Assembly: GCA_004431415.1 (NCBI GenBank)
Contig: QPMI01000017.1
Location: forward strand, 620,001 to 684,000
Direction of reading: 5' to 3'
Origin: Cyanophora paradoxa
Lineage: Eukaryota > Glaucocystophyceae > Cyanophorales > Cyanophoraceae
Length of the DNA: 64,000 bases
Of this stretch, positions 33,641 to 43,900 are shown in pieces (the stretch's first letter is position 1; each line of letters opens with the position of its first letter). Under the pieces are notes generated by a model. It saw only the letters and a program-made list of their open reading frames with translations. It did no database searches and was not told the origin of the DNA. The translations under genes were made by a program, and so were the position numbers.

Positions 33641-36600
33641 ATGCTTCGGATTATTCAGCCAGCCGTGCTGTGGGTGCGCGTGTGTGTTTCGAGTTCCAAT
33701 GCAGGGATTTTAATTATTATAAACAATATTAATACATCATGATCATGATCGATTAAACGAAAACACGCGTCGAGGTTTATATATATATATATAGTAAATG
33801 ACGATATCGGGGGCGCGCTGCAGACGGCTCGGGACTCGATGGAAACTTCATGTCGGTCAAGGGTTTCCATTCAGCTGTGGGCGACGCAGCGCCATGGGTT
33901 CGCATCTCCTATGATCAGTCGCTCACACAGTTCTTTCCAGCCCCCCTGCTTGGACCCATTCTGATCCTGTTAAACGTTGCCGTCGTTCGCAGTGGAAGGT
34001 AGACCTGCAGAAAAACCACGCCATCTCATCTGTGCAGATCTACAATGTGCGTTGCAGTTTCGTTCTTTCACCTCCGGAATATGCTGAATCGGATTGTGAC
34101 TGTTCACGTGCGCGGCAGCGATCGGACAGTGCGTCAGCGCTTGCGATTTCAATCGTATCGAGATTGAATCTCTTAATGACTCCCGTCCTGATCACGTCCG
34201 GACCTGATATTGCGATTCGATCGTGACAGATGACCTTGGTAGTCGTCTCAAGAACTTCGTTATCGAAGTTTTGGACGACAATAAGACCGTGCGAAATATT
34301 GATAGATATGCTAGCTCGAAAGTTTATTTTTTTCTGGATCTACTAAGATAGCTAAAGCTCTCGCTCTATAGCCGCACGTCGTTCTCTCCGGTCCCGGGTT
34401 TCCCTTTTTACTCACACGATAAGCCCCTAGGCCGCGCATATTTATGGATGCTTCTTCTTCTTCGCGCATATTTATGGATGCTGATCAGCCGTTAACGTTG
34501 CTCCGTTTACTTACTCCACCGCAGGTGCACCAAACCGCTCTCATCGCCAGTCCCACCTTCAGCCAACTTAAGCCAAACGTGTTCGAGCTTCCTCTCGACG
34601 GTGTTGTCGGTGCGCATGCGCTCGCTCGATGCTCTAATTTAATTTCTATTTTATCTGTATATGTACAAATACCGTAGTATATACATATATGCATGTGATA
34701 AACAAGGCAATGATGATATATATCGGTGTATATTGATCATGATATTTGGATTGAACCCATTCGTTTAATTTATATATACAATTATGCAGTCGCCACGCGT
34801 GCGTTAAAGAATTCGCAATGCACCAGATAAATACATTATATGTCGGATCAGATGTGCTTTAGCTTGCATACGCCTGATCATGATCATTTACATGAGCTCG
34901 AAGCCCTCAAATCTGAAACTTTATCGCTAGCTTTAAATCGAGCACTCAAGATGTTCGACATCATCGAGAGAATTCGAAATTCATTTCGAATTCGAACTTG
35001 ACTTTCTCGGCAGGCGACGCTGTCAAGATTTCCTTCCCATCCGGGGGTTCGAAAAAGCGACTTTCAGCGCAACCGATGTGGATGCAATCAAGTCGCTCAC
35101 GTGCACAACCGCCCGCAATCGTTTGCAGGTTATATAAACATTGGGGAGGTACAGGTCATGGGTGAGAGAAACCTTTCCGGACTCGATTTCTCAATTTGCA
35201 ACGAGGCAGCAGTCTCACCGTGTCGAGGCTGACAGGGACAGATGCTCCAACTAATGTCGCACTCAACAAGCCCTGCTCTGCGTCCTCGGCATGTGAGTCT
35301 TTGAAACCCTTTTTCAGCGCGTACGCGTGCAACGTCATTAATAACATTAATGACCATTATCATGAGCGCGCACCCCAATTGCAAGACTCACGATCATGTG
35401 CGCGTGCGCGTGCATCTGCAGATGCTTCGGATTATTCAGCCAGCCGTGCTGTGGGTGCGCGTGTATGCTTCGAGTTCCGCTACATTACAGGGTTTATAAT
35501 ATATACCGTAGTACTTATAATTACAAATACGTCATGATCATTTCATTGAAAACCCGCGACGAGGATCACACTGAATTTCGAGATCGGGGTGCGCTGCAGA
35601 CGGCTCGGGGCTCGAAGGAAACTTCATGTCGGTCAAGGGTTTCCATTCAGCTGTGGGCGACGCAGCGCCATGGGTTCGCATCTCCTATGATCAGTCGCTC
35701 ACACAGTTCTTTCCAGCCCCCCTGCTTGGACCCATTCTGATCCTGTTAAACGTTGCCGTCGTTCGCAGTGGAAGGTAGACTTGCAGAAAAACCACGCCAT
35801 CTCATCTGTGCAGATCTACAATGTGCGTTGCAGTTTCGTTCTTTCACCTCCGGAATATGCTGAATCGGATTGTGACTGTTCACGTGCGCGGCAGCGATCG
35901 GACAGTGCGTCAGCGCTTGCGATTTCAATCGTATCGAGATTGAATCTCTTAATGACTCCCGTCCTGATCACGTCCGGACCTGATATTGCGATTCGATCGT
36001 GACAGATGACCTCGGTAGTCGTCTCAAGAACTTCGTTATCGAAGTTTTGGACGACAATAAGACCGTGCGAAATATTGATCCTAATAGATATGCTAGAGAG
36101 TTTACTTTTGTCTGTATACGTATCTGATATTGATATTGATAGCGAAAGCTCTCGCTCTATAGCCGCACGTCGTTCTCCTGTCCCGGGTTTCCCTTTTTGA
36201 CTCACACGATATATATATAAGCCCCTAGGCCTCGCATATTTATGGATGCTTCTTCTTCTCAGCTTTTAATATTACTCCACTTCCTCCACCGCAGGTGCAC
36301 CAATCCTCTCTCATCGCCAATCCCACCTTCAGCCAAGAGAAGCCAAACATGTTTGTGCTTCCTCTCAACGGTGTTTTCGGTGCGCACGCGCGCGCACATC
36401 TACATATGGATTGGACATAGTTATTTATGCAATCGCTACTCGAATTAGCAATTTACCAGATAAATATATACAGTACATGTCGGACCGGATGCGTGTGCAT
36501 TCGCCTGATCATGATCATTTACATGAGCTGGAAGCTTCGAATTCTTAAGCTTTATCGCTAGCTTCAAATCGAGCACTCAAGATGTTCGACATCGCCGAGA

Positions 36601-37292
36601 GAATTCGAAATTCATTTTCAATTCGAACTTGACTATCACGACAGGCGACGCTGTCAAGATTTCCTTCCCATCCGGGGGTTCGAAAAAGCGACTTTCAGCG
36701 AAATTGATGCATTTGTGGATAACATTGCGTCGCTGACGTGCACAACTGCACGCAATCGTTTGCAGGTATAATGAACATTGGGGAAGTACAGGTCATGGCT
36801 ATTGGTGAGAGAAATCCTGCGAATTCTGAGTTAGATTCTCAATTTGCACGAGCCAGCAGTCTCACAGCGTCGAGGCTCCCGGGCTGACAGGGACAGAGGC
36901 TTCCACCATGGACTGCGTGGCGGTACCAGGATCTGCTAATACTATCCTATGTGCGCCGAAGACTGTATCCTATGTATCCTTAACCTTCCCGCTTCATCTA
37001 AGGTTTTTGACTGCATGTTTTGCAGGCAAAGAAGTACAGCAGGACGTCGTAAATGCTGATACTTTTCAATGTGCGCTGAAGACGTGTGCTTTTCGCTTTA
37101 ATTTGGTTTTTGACTGCATGTTTTGCAGGCACGAAAGTACAGCGTCTCGATGGCGCCGTTGATGTGGTTGACATCGAAGAGCTGGAGCATGAGTATGATG
37201 TTGAGCTCGAGCTGGAGCAAGATGCTGATTTTGCTGGGCTCTCTGCTGAACTAGCTATGGAGAATGCGGCTTTGATCATGATCGATGCTTAA
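33641..37292 (+). CDS. Secreted-type lectin-like protein with two tandem FTP/F-type-lectin-like domains (5' incomplete)
   Basis: Two successive domains of the fucolectin/F5-8C-like FTP family are each split into small exons with matching phases. Domain 1 exons: 33641-33673, 33824-33897, 33993-34046, 34121-34130, 34230-34288, 34525-34609, 35014-35046, 35129-35161. Domain 2: 35236-35292, 35422-35454, 35600-35673, 35769-35822, 35895-35904, 36006-36064, 36295-36379, 36645-36677, 36766-36804. Tail exons: 36891-36950, 37026-37070, 37129-37292 (stop). Family marks are TNVALNKPCSASSAY, GFHSAVGDAAPWWKVDLQ, ISSVQIYNRSDNDLGSRLKN and MNIGEVQVM. The first exon of domain 1 and any signal peptide were not found. 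The His-to-Arg and RxD-to-Arg spacings are each one residue longer than in classical fucose-binding F-type lectins, so sugar binding is unproven. The C-terminus is acidic (VDIEELEHEYDVELELEQ). Confidence 0.85.
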
Positions 37293-38555
37293 GAGTGAAA
37301 TAATCAGAGCTTCGACCTTCATCACGATCATAATCATGAGTTGTGTTTGCTGTTACAATCGACCAAGCCGTCGACCTCGCAAAAAACCACGATTGGCATT
37401 AAATCATTATATATAATTAAGTGTTTCAGATCCCTGGCGCCTGCGCATGCGTGGGGCCCGACCCACGGCAGGCCGCCGGGCGCAGCCTGGCAGGCCCCGG
37501 CGTGAGCTCGCAGACGGCGGAAGCCGAGACCCTCTGAGCCCGTACGCGTGCGCCCCTCCGACGTTGACCTGAGGGCCCTCGAGCTCGCGCGCGTACGCTG
37601 ACCGCGGATTATTGCAAGGGGGGATTCCCCCTTGCTTCCCGTTCCCTCGCTTCAGCCAAAAGTTTTCCAATGAGGCCGTTTCCGAGGGCCAGTATGCAAC
37701 ACCAGAAAAAAAATGGGGCTTATTCGCGATCCGATTGGCTCGGTGGACCGGTCAGCCTTCGACTTTCGAGCGTCAAAGTCGAGCTCGCGAGAGCTCTCTC
37801 GAACTCGCGAAAAGTGGTTTTCGAGGGGAAAACCAACTCTCCCTCGTGCGGCGCTGTGTTGCATCACCGTGGCACGCGGCGGTTCTGCATGGAATCACTT
37901 CTCCCTAGCTGTCTCTAGATCTAGATTTCCGCTTCACTGCATCGAGCTTGCACCGCAGCACCGCCTACCGAGCACGCGCCGCTGCCCGCAGCCGAGCACG
38001 CTGCCCGGCACTCGTGGTTGAGTTTGCACCGCAAAACGCTTGCGCCGCAGCCTAGCTGCGCCGCTGCCTGGGCTCGCCGCTGCCTGGGCTCGCCGCAGCT
38101 GCAGTTTCGGTAGCAACACGGGCCTTTTCTATTTTTTCAATCATAACCTGTGTTTATCTTTAACCTTCGACCTGCCGCGCGCACTGGGCCGGGGCCGTTC
38201 TGCCGCGCGCATGTGCCGCCAGTGCGTGTCCACTAGGACTCTTTCATTAGATCCTGGTTCCCCCCTTGCACCCCCGGTGCGAAAATCGCGGCCGGGCCCC
38301 TAGTTATATCGTGCTTCAAGATTCGAATAGAGTCAAGCCTTGAAGCACGCGTACGCCGCCAGCTGTAGCCTGCTGTCGGGATGCTGCGATCGCGACCTGT
38401 ACTCACAACAAGGCTAGCAGGCGCGCGGGTCCAGAGCGTAGGCCTATAATTAATTGTAGTAAAGGGCATAGCTCGGGCGCCAAGAGGTATCAAAAAGGAG
38501 GCTATGAGAGAGAGACACACCCCTATCCGAGCAAATTGTTTCGAGGCCGTTATAA
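37293..38555. other. Intergenic region with exon-fragment copy and hairpins
   Basis: No complete gene was supported. It contains a copied fragment of the FN3 gene (listed separately) and a short perfect hairpin near 37613-37634 (gcaagggg ... ccccttgc type). The GC-richer stretch at 37930-38110 has repeated ccgcagc/gccgctgcc words. Confidence 0.5.
37441..37562 (+). pseudogene. Fragment copied from the 3' part of the CBM20-FN3 gene
   Basis: The segment containing ggccccggcgtgagctcgca, followed by gacggcgga(a/g)gccgagaccctct, matches about 30460-30530 of the CBM20-FN3 gene: an exon encoding SSQTAEAETLSEPV with its intron borders. Upstream bases (cgtggggcccg...) match as well, more loosely. A 2-bp deletion (ctctcggagccc became ctctgagccc) breaks the frame. 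The fragment is about 7 kb from its source and no other part of that gene is present, so it is non-functional. Confidence 0.8.
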
Positions 38556-40667
38556 TTAGGGGGAGGGGTAGGGCCGGCGCCCCGCGAGGAGCCGGTCGAT
38601 CTGGGCCCGCGCGTCCGCGAGGTCCGGCGCCCTCACGAGGCCCCGCGCGGCATTCTTGAGATCCGCTTTTACGGCGACCTCGCGCGGGAGGCGGCCCAGT
38701 ATCTTCGGGGGCGCGCGGCCGCGGTCAGGCGGGCGGGGCGGGGCGCGGGCGCGGGCGCGGGCGGACCTCGAAGGGGCGGAGGTAGGAGGGGGCGAGGGAG
38801 AGGCGGAGGCGCTCGAGGCGGGGCAGCGCGGCGATGGCCTCGGCCTCGGCCTCTGAGAAGGGCGCCCGGCGGGCGTGGACGGACAGGTCGAGCTCCGCGA
38901 GCGCCCGCCGCGCGCCGGCGCTCGTTAGGAGGCCGGCCACGTGCTCGGGCCTCGTCGCCTTGCACGCTGTGCGCGGAAACTCATATGAGGATGCGCGCGG
39001 GGGGCGGGGGCGGGGGCGGGGGCGGGGAGCGCACAGACGAGCTCGAGCCTGAGCCGCGAGAGGCTGGGCAAGGCCGAGAGGGCCCCCGCGAGGGCAGCGA
39101 ACGCGTCGCCCGGATCGGTGCCCGCGTCGTCGTCTTCGTCAGCGTCGCTGTCGCCGTCCTCGAGGCCACTGCGCATGCTGCCGGCGACGCGCAGGTGGAG
39201 TCTCTGCAGGGCGGCGGTGCGGCCGAGGGCGCGGACGGCCGCGGGCGACACGCGGTCGAACCGGAACTGCGAGGGGGTCGGGGCCGTGATCAGTGCGGGC
39301 TGGGCCCGAATCCCGCGCGAGGGTTCGTGGCCGTGCATGCGCACCCGCAGCGGCTCGACGCACTCGAGCCTGGGCATGCGGCTGAGCGCCCGGAGGGCGT
39401 CGTCGGAGACCCGGACGCTCGAGAAGTGGTAGGAGCGGAGGTCGGCGTCCGAGAGCCGCGGGAAGGACTCCTCCCTGCGCGACGCGCGCAGAAGCTGATC
39501 ATGACGAACGGGGAGACTGCACGCGACGAGCGGAGCGCTCACCCGTACAAGAGCTGGCGGCCGTCCACAAGCTCCTCGTGGAGGAAGTGGATGGTGCGGA
39601 GGCTCTCGCCCGCCGGCCCGTCGGCGAGGGCGGCGAGGCCGCCGTCGAGCTCCACGAGCTCCTCGGGCGCGCCCTTGTAGTCCTCGGGGATGTCGAGCAG
39701 CACGGCGAGGCGCTCGAGGCGGGCCAGCGGCGCCAGCGCCGCCACGACCGCCGACCCCAGGCGCAACTCCGGGCGAGCGCTGAGCGAGCGGAGGAGCGGG
39801 CAGGCGGCTGCGATGGCCGCCGCGTCCTCCGGCAGCAGACCGTTGTCGAGCAGAGGGAAGAGCAGGGTGAGGGAGCGGAGCTGGCCGAGGGGCGCGAGGG
39901 CGGCCCGCAGCTCGGCGGCCGGGGGCAGCGGCATCAGCATCATGGGCGCGTATTGCCCGTTGGAGAGGTAAAGATGGAGGCCCTCCAGGACGCTGGCCGC
40001 CCCCTCTGGCGGCCTCAGCGCCTGCAGCGCTCGGCGGAGGTAGTCGGCGAGAAAGTCATTCCCGAAGCGCTCGTCGCACTGCTCGGACCCGAGAACCTCG
40101 AAGATCACCTGCCGCGGCGCCGGCTGTGAGCGCGCCGCAGCTGGCGCCGCTCCGCTGCAGCTGCCGCGGACGAGGGCTGAGAGGAGGCTGCACGCGGATT
40201 GCATCTCGAGCCAGTCGGGCCCGAGCTCGATGCTGGCGCCGCTGCTGAGCCGCAGCTTTCGCTTCTCGGCCAGCGCCGCAGCGCGCGCAGTCGTACGCGT
40301 GGACATGCTTGCCATACGCGAGCTCGTCCTCGTCGGTCCGCAGCTCGAAGCTCGGCCACTCCGTCTCCTCGATTATCCGCCGCCACCGCCTTCAACCCAG
40401 GACGAGGATCGGAACGTTAACTCGGGCATGCGAGGCGGCCGCGGGCGGAGCGGCAAGTAGGAGCGATGCGGACCTGCACACGCCGCGCAGGGACCAGCTC
40501 GCCTGCAGCCCGAGCGATCTAAAGACCTCGCTTACCACCGCGTCCGGCAGCGCGTCGAATGTGAACGTTCCCACCGCTTGCTGAAGCGGGGATGCCGCTG
40601 CCAATGGCTCTTCCAAGCGGGTCCGGATCCTCTTCTCCCGTCCGTGCTTGCATTCTAAATCTGACAT
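38556..40667 (-). CDS. F-box / leucine-rich-like protein
   Basis: Minus-strand gene, probably an SCF adaptor. Exon 1 begins at ATG 40667 and encodes a basic leader and an F-box: FTFDALPDAVVSEVFRSLGL then WSLRGVCRSASLLL. Downstream exons carry Leu-rich repeats such as LRSLTLLFPLLDNGLLPEDA, LARLERLAVLLDIPEDY, LSDADLRSYHFSSVRVSDDA and LPSLSRLRLELVCALP. The last two exons are clear: one ends at 38767 (LSLAPSYLRPFE), then a 64-nt intron 38703-38766. The final exon 38556-38702 starts ILGRLPREVAVKADL and ends RRPYPSP with a TAA stop. It is organised like the F-box gene at 16-18.5 kb but lacks an N-terminal membrane segment, and direct sequence similarity is low. Confidence 0.8.
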
Positions 40668-40964
40668 ATGCGTCGCGTGCTGCAGCTGGGATCTGCAGCT
40701 GGCTTGCTTCTGTGGCGGGGTACGTAGTGTAGTATGCGTTTGGAGGGTACGGAGTGCCAGTGGAATCGGGGTACAGCATTCAAATTTTAGAAATTCACGC
40801 AGCAAGCTGAAGGGCCCTTGCTGGACGCAGCTGGGGAAACGCGGCATTGCGCGAGGAGAAAGCTTAAGCGAATTCGAACATAACTAAACATTACAACATG
40901 ACTCGACGGCTCGAGTCGCAGGGAAAGGGGCGGGGCGGGGAGTCCGGGGGTCCGAAGCGTCTGG

Positions 40965-43900
40965 CTAGAGGAGCATGGGGATGCGGGAGAAGGGGAGCAG
41001 GGGCGCCGTCTGCTGGAGCTCGCAGGCGACGGCGTAGGCCTCGGCGGCCTGCGCCTCGCGCCCGCAGGCCTCGAGGAGAGAGCCGAGGGCGTGCCAGGCC
41101 TCGTGGTCGCCGGCGTCCATGCGGATGGCGGTCGAGAGGTGTGCCTCGCCCACCTCGTGCCGCCCCTGCTGCGCGTAGAGGCGCCCCGCCCGCACCATCG
41201 CCCCCGTGTGGCCCGCCCGCACCATCACCGCGTTCTCGTACAGCGCGATCGCCTCCACGAACCGCTCCTGCGCCTCCAGGAAGACCCCTTGCTGCGCCCC
41301 CGCGCCCCGCCCCTTCAGCCGGCGCCCCGCGCGGGCGGGTGACTGGGAGGGCAGAGCGTAAAGAGAAATGAGGTGGAAGGGAAAATGAAAGTGTGAGCGA
41401 GTTAGGTGACCGCGGCCCTCATATGAGTGGAGGGAAGCAGCGAATAAAACGCTCATATGCTCTCCGGCCCCTTAAGCACCAAGGGATCATTATTGTCGCC
41501 CACGGTGACTCTGGGGTCGGACGGAAAGCGTGGCTAGCACTAAACGGATGGCGGGCGGCGTGTGAGCGAGTTAGGTGACCGCGGCCCTCATATGAGTGGA
41601 GGGAAGCAGCGAATAAAACGCTCATATGCTCTCCGGCCCCTTAAGCACCAAGGGATCATTATTGTCGCCCACGGTGACTCTGGGGTCGGACGGAAAGCGT
41701 GGCTAGCACTAAACGGATGGCCTGCGGCGTGTGAGCGAGTTAGGTGACCGCGGCCCTCATATGAGTGGAGGGAAGCAGCGAATAAAACGCTCATATGCTC
41801 TCCGGCCCCTTAAGCACCAAGGGATCATTATTGTCGCCCACGGTGACTCTGGGGTCGGACGGAAAGCGCGGCTAGCACTAAACGGACGGGGGACGGCGTG
41901 TGAGCGAGGAATGTGACCGCGGCCCTCATATGAGTGGAGGGAAGCAGCGAATAAAACGCTCATATGCTCTCCGGCCCCTTAAGCACCAAGGGATCATTAT
42001 TGTCGCCCACGGTGACTCTGGGGTCGGACGGAAAGCGTGGCTAGCACTAAACGGATGGCGGGCGGCGTGTGAGCGAGTTAGGTGACCGCGGCCCTCATAT
42101 GAGTGGAGGGAAGCAGCGAATAAAACGCTCATATGCTCTCCGGCCCCTTAAGCACCAAGGGATCATTATTGTCGCCCACGGTGACTCTGGGGTCGGACGA
42201 GAAGCGTGGCTAGCACTAAACGGATGGCGGGCGGCGTGTGAGCGAGTTAGGTGACCGCGGCCCTCATATGAGTGGAGGGAAGCAGCGAATAAAACGCTCA
42301 TATGCTCTCCGGCCCCTTAAGCACCAAGGGATCATTATTGTCGCCCACGGTGACTCTGGGGTCGGACGGAAAGCGTGGCTAGCACTAAACGGACGGGGGA
42401 CGGCGTGTGAGCGAGGTAGGTGACCGCGGCCCTCATATGACTGGAGGGAAGCAGCGAATAAAACGCTCATATGCTCTCCGGCCCCTTAAGCACCAAGGGA
42501 TCATTATTGTCGCCCACGGTGACTCTGGGGTCGGACGGAAAGTGTGGCTAGCACTAAACGGACGGGGGACGGCGTGTGAGCGAGGTAGGTGACCGCGGCC
42601 CTCATATGACTGGAGGGAAGCAGCGAATAAAACGCTCATATGCTCTCCGGCCCCTTAAGCACCAAGGGATCATTATTGTCGCCCACGGTGACTCTGGGGT
42701 CGGTCGCCTAGAAAGCGGAAACCGAAGAAAGAGCAGAAACGAAACAAGAAAGTTCAAGGAAGAAGCTTAAGAGCGCTCGAACCGTGTAGAAGAGCTCGGC
42801 GGAGAAGGGGTCGAGCTGGTCGGCCTGCGCTATGCAGTACGCCGCGTCGTCGTGCATCTGCGCAGGCAGAGGGTGAGGGGGCGGCGGGCGGGGCGGCCGG
42901 TGGCCGGCCGGCCGGCCCTGCTCGCCTTCAGGGAGACGTAGGCCTGGGCGACGTGGAGCCAGACGTCGGGCTCGCGGACGCAGCAGGCGTAGCACGCCGT
43001 CGCCGCCTCCGCCGCCACCGCCTGGTGCGCGTCCATCCCGCACTGCAGCACCCGCGCGTGCGGCCTGCGCGCCGGCGCGCGTCAGGGGCGTCGGGGGCGT
43101 CGGGGGCGGGCGGGGCGGGGGCGCACTTGTCGGCGGCGACGGGGCCGGGGGCGCGGGCCTTGTCGGCGGGGACGTGGGCGGGGGCCATGGACGAGAGGAG
43201 GTACTGGAAGGTGGAGAGGGCGGCGTGGCCCCCCGAGAGCTCCATCTCGAGGTGGGCCTTGATGAGGAGCAGCAGGGGGTCCCGCGGGTGCTCGGCGAGC
43301 CCCGCCTGGCACGCCTTGAGCGCCTGCCCGTGCTGCCGCCCGCACGAGAGGAGCAGCGCGAGGAGCGCGAGGGCCCGCGGGTGCGTCCGGTCGCACTCCA
43401 GCACGTGCTTCACGCACGCCAGCGCCGCCGCGATCTGCGCGGCGGCGGCGCGGGGCCCGGCTCGACGCCGGCGGGGGCGGGCGGGGGCGGGCAGAGGGCG
43501 GAGGGCGGCGGACCTCGCGGATCTGGGCGTTGACGAGGGCGATGTGGAACACGATGTTCACGTCGTTCGGGTCGCCCTGCGCGGCGGGGCGTCGGCCAGG
43601 GCGGGGCGGGGCGGGGCGGGGGGCACCTGGTGCGCGGCGTTGAGCGAGTCGATCGCCTGCTGCAGGAACGACTTCTTCTCCGCCATCACCGACGCTGCGG
43701 GGGCGCGTGGGCGGGGGCCGCCGGCCGGGCGGGGCGGCGGGGCGGACCCTGGAGGGAGAGGCGGTAGCAGGCGACGCCGACGGCGTGGTGCGCGCGGGCC
43801 GCCATCGGGCCGCCCAGCATCAGCGCCTTCTGCGCGAAGTTGATCGCCGTCCGCAGCTGCCGTGCCGCCATGCGTGAGGCGGGCAACGAGCCGGCGCGGG

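Noticed and set aside
31000-37300. Search for reverse transcriptase, integrase or transposase coding sequence in the AT-richer region.
   Set aside because: No such domain was seen. Only short non-autonomous elements could be supported.
41391-42703. Regularly repeated array considered as a CRISPR.
   Set aside because: Units are 169 bp, adjacent, and without unique spacers, and the genome is eukaryotic.
41419-42770. Series of 61-aa plus-strand and 68-aa minus-strand open frames repeated every 169 bp.
   Set aside because: They are a by-product of the minisatellite. The unit length is not divisible by three, and the array lies in an intron.
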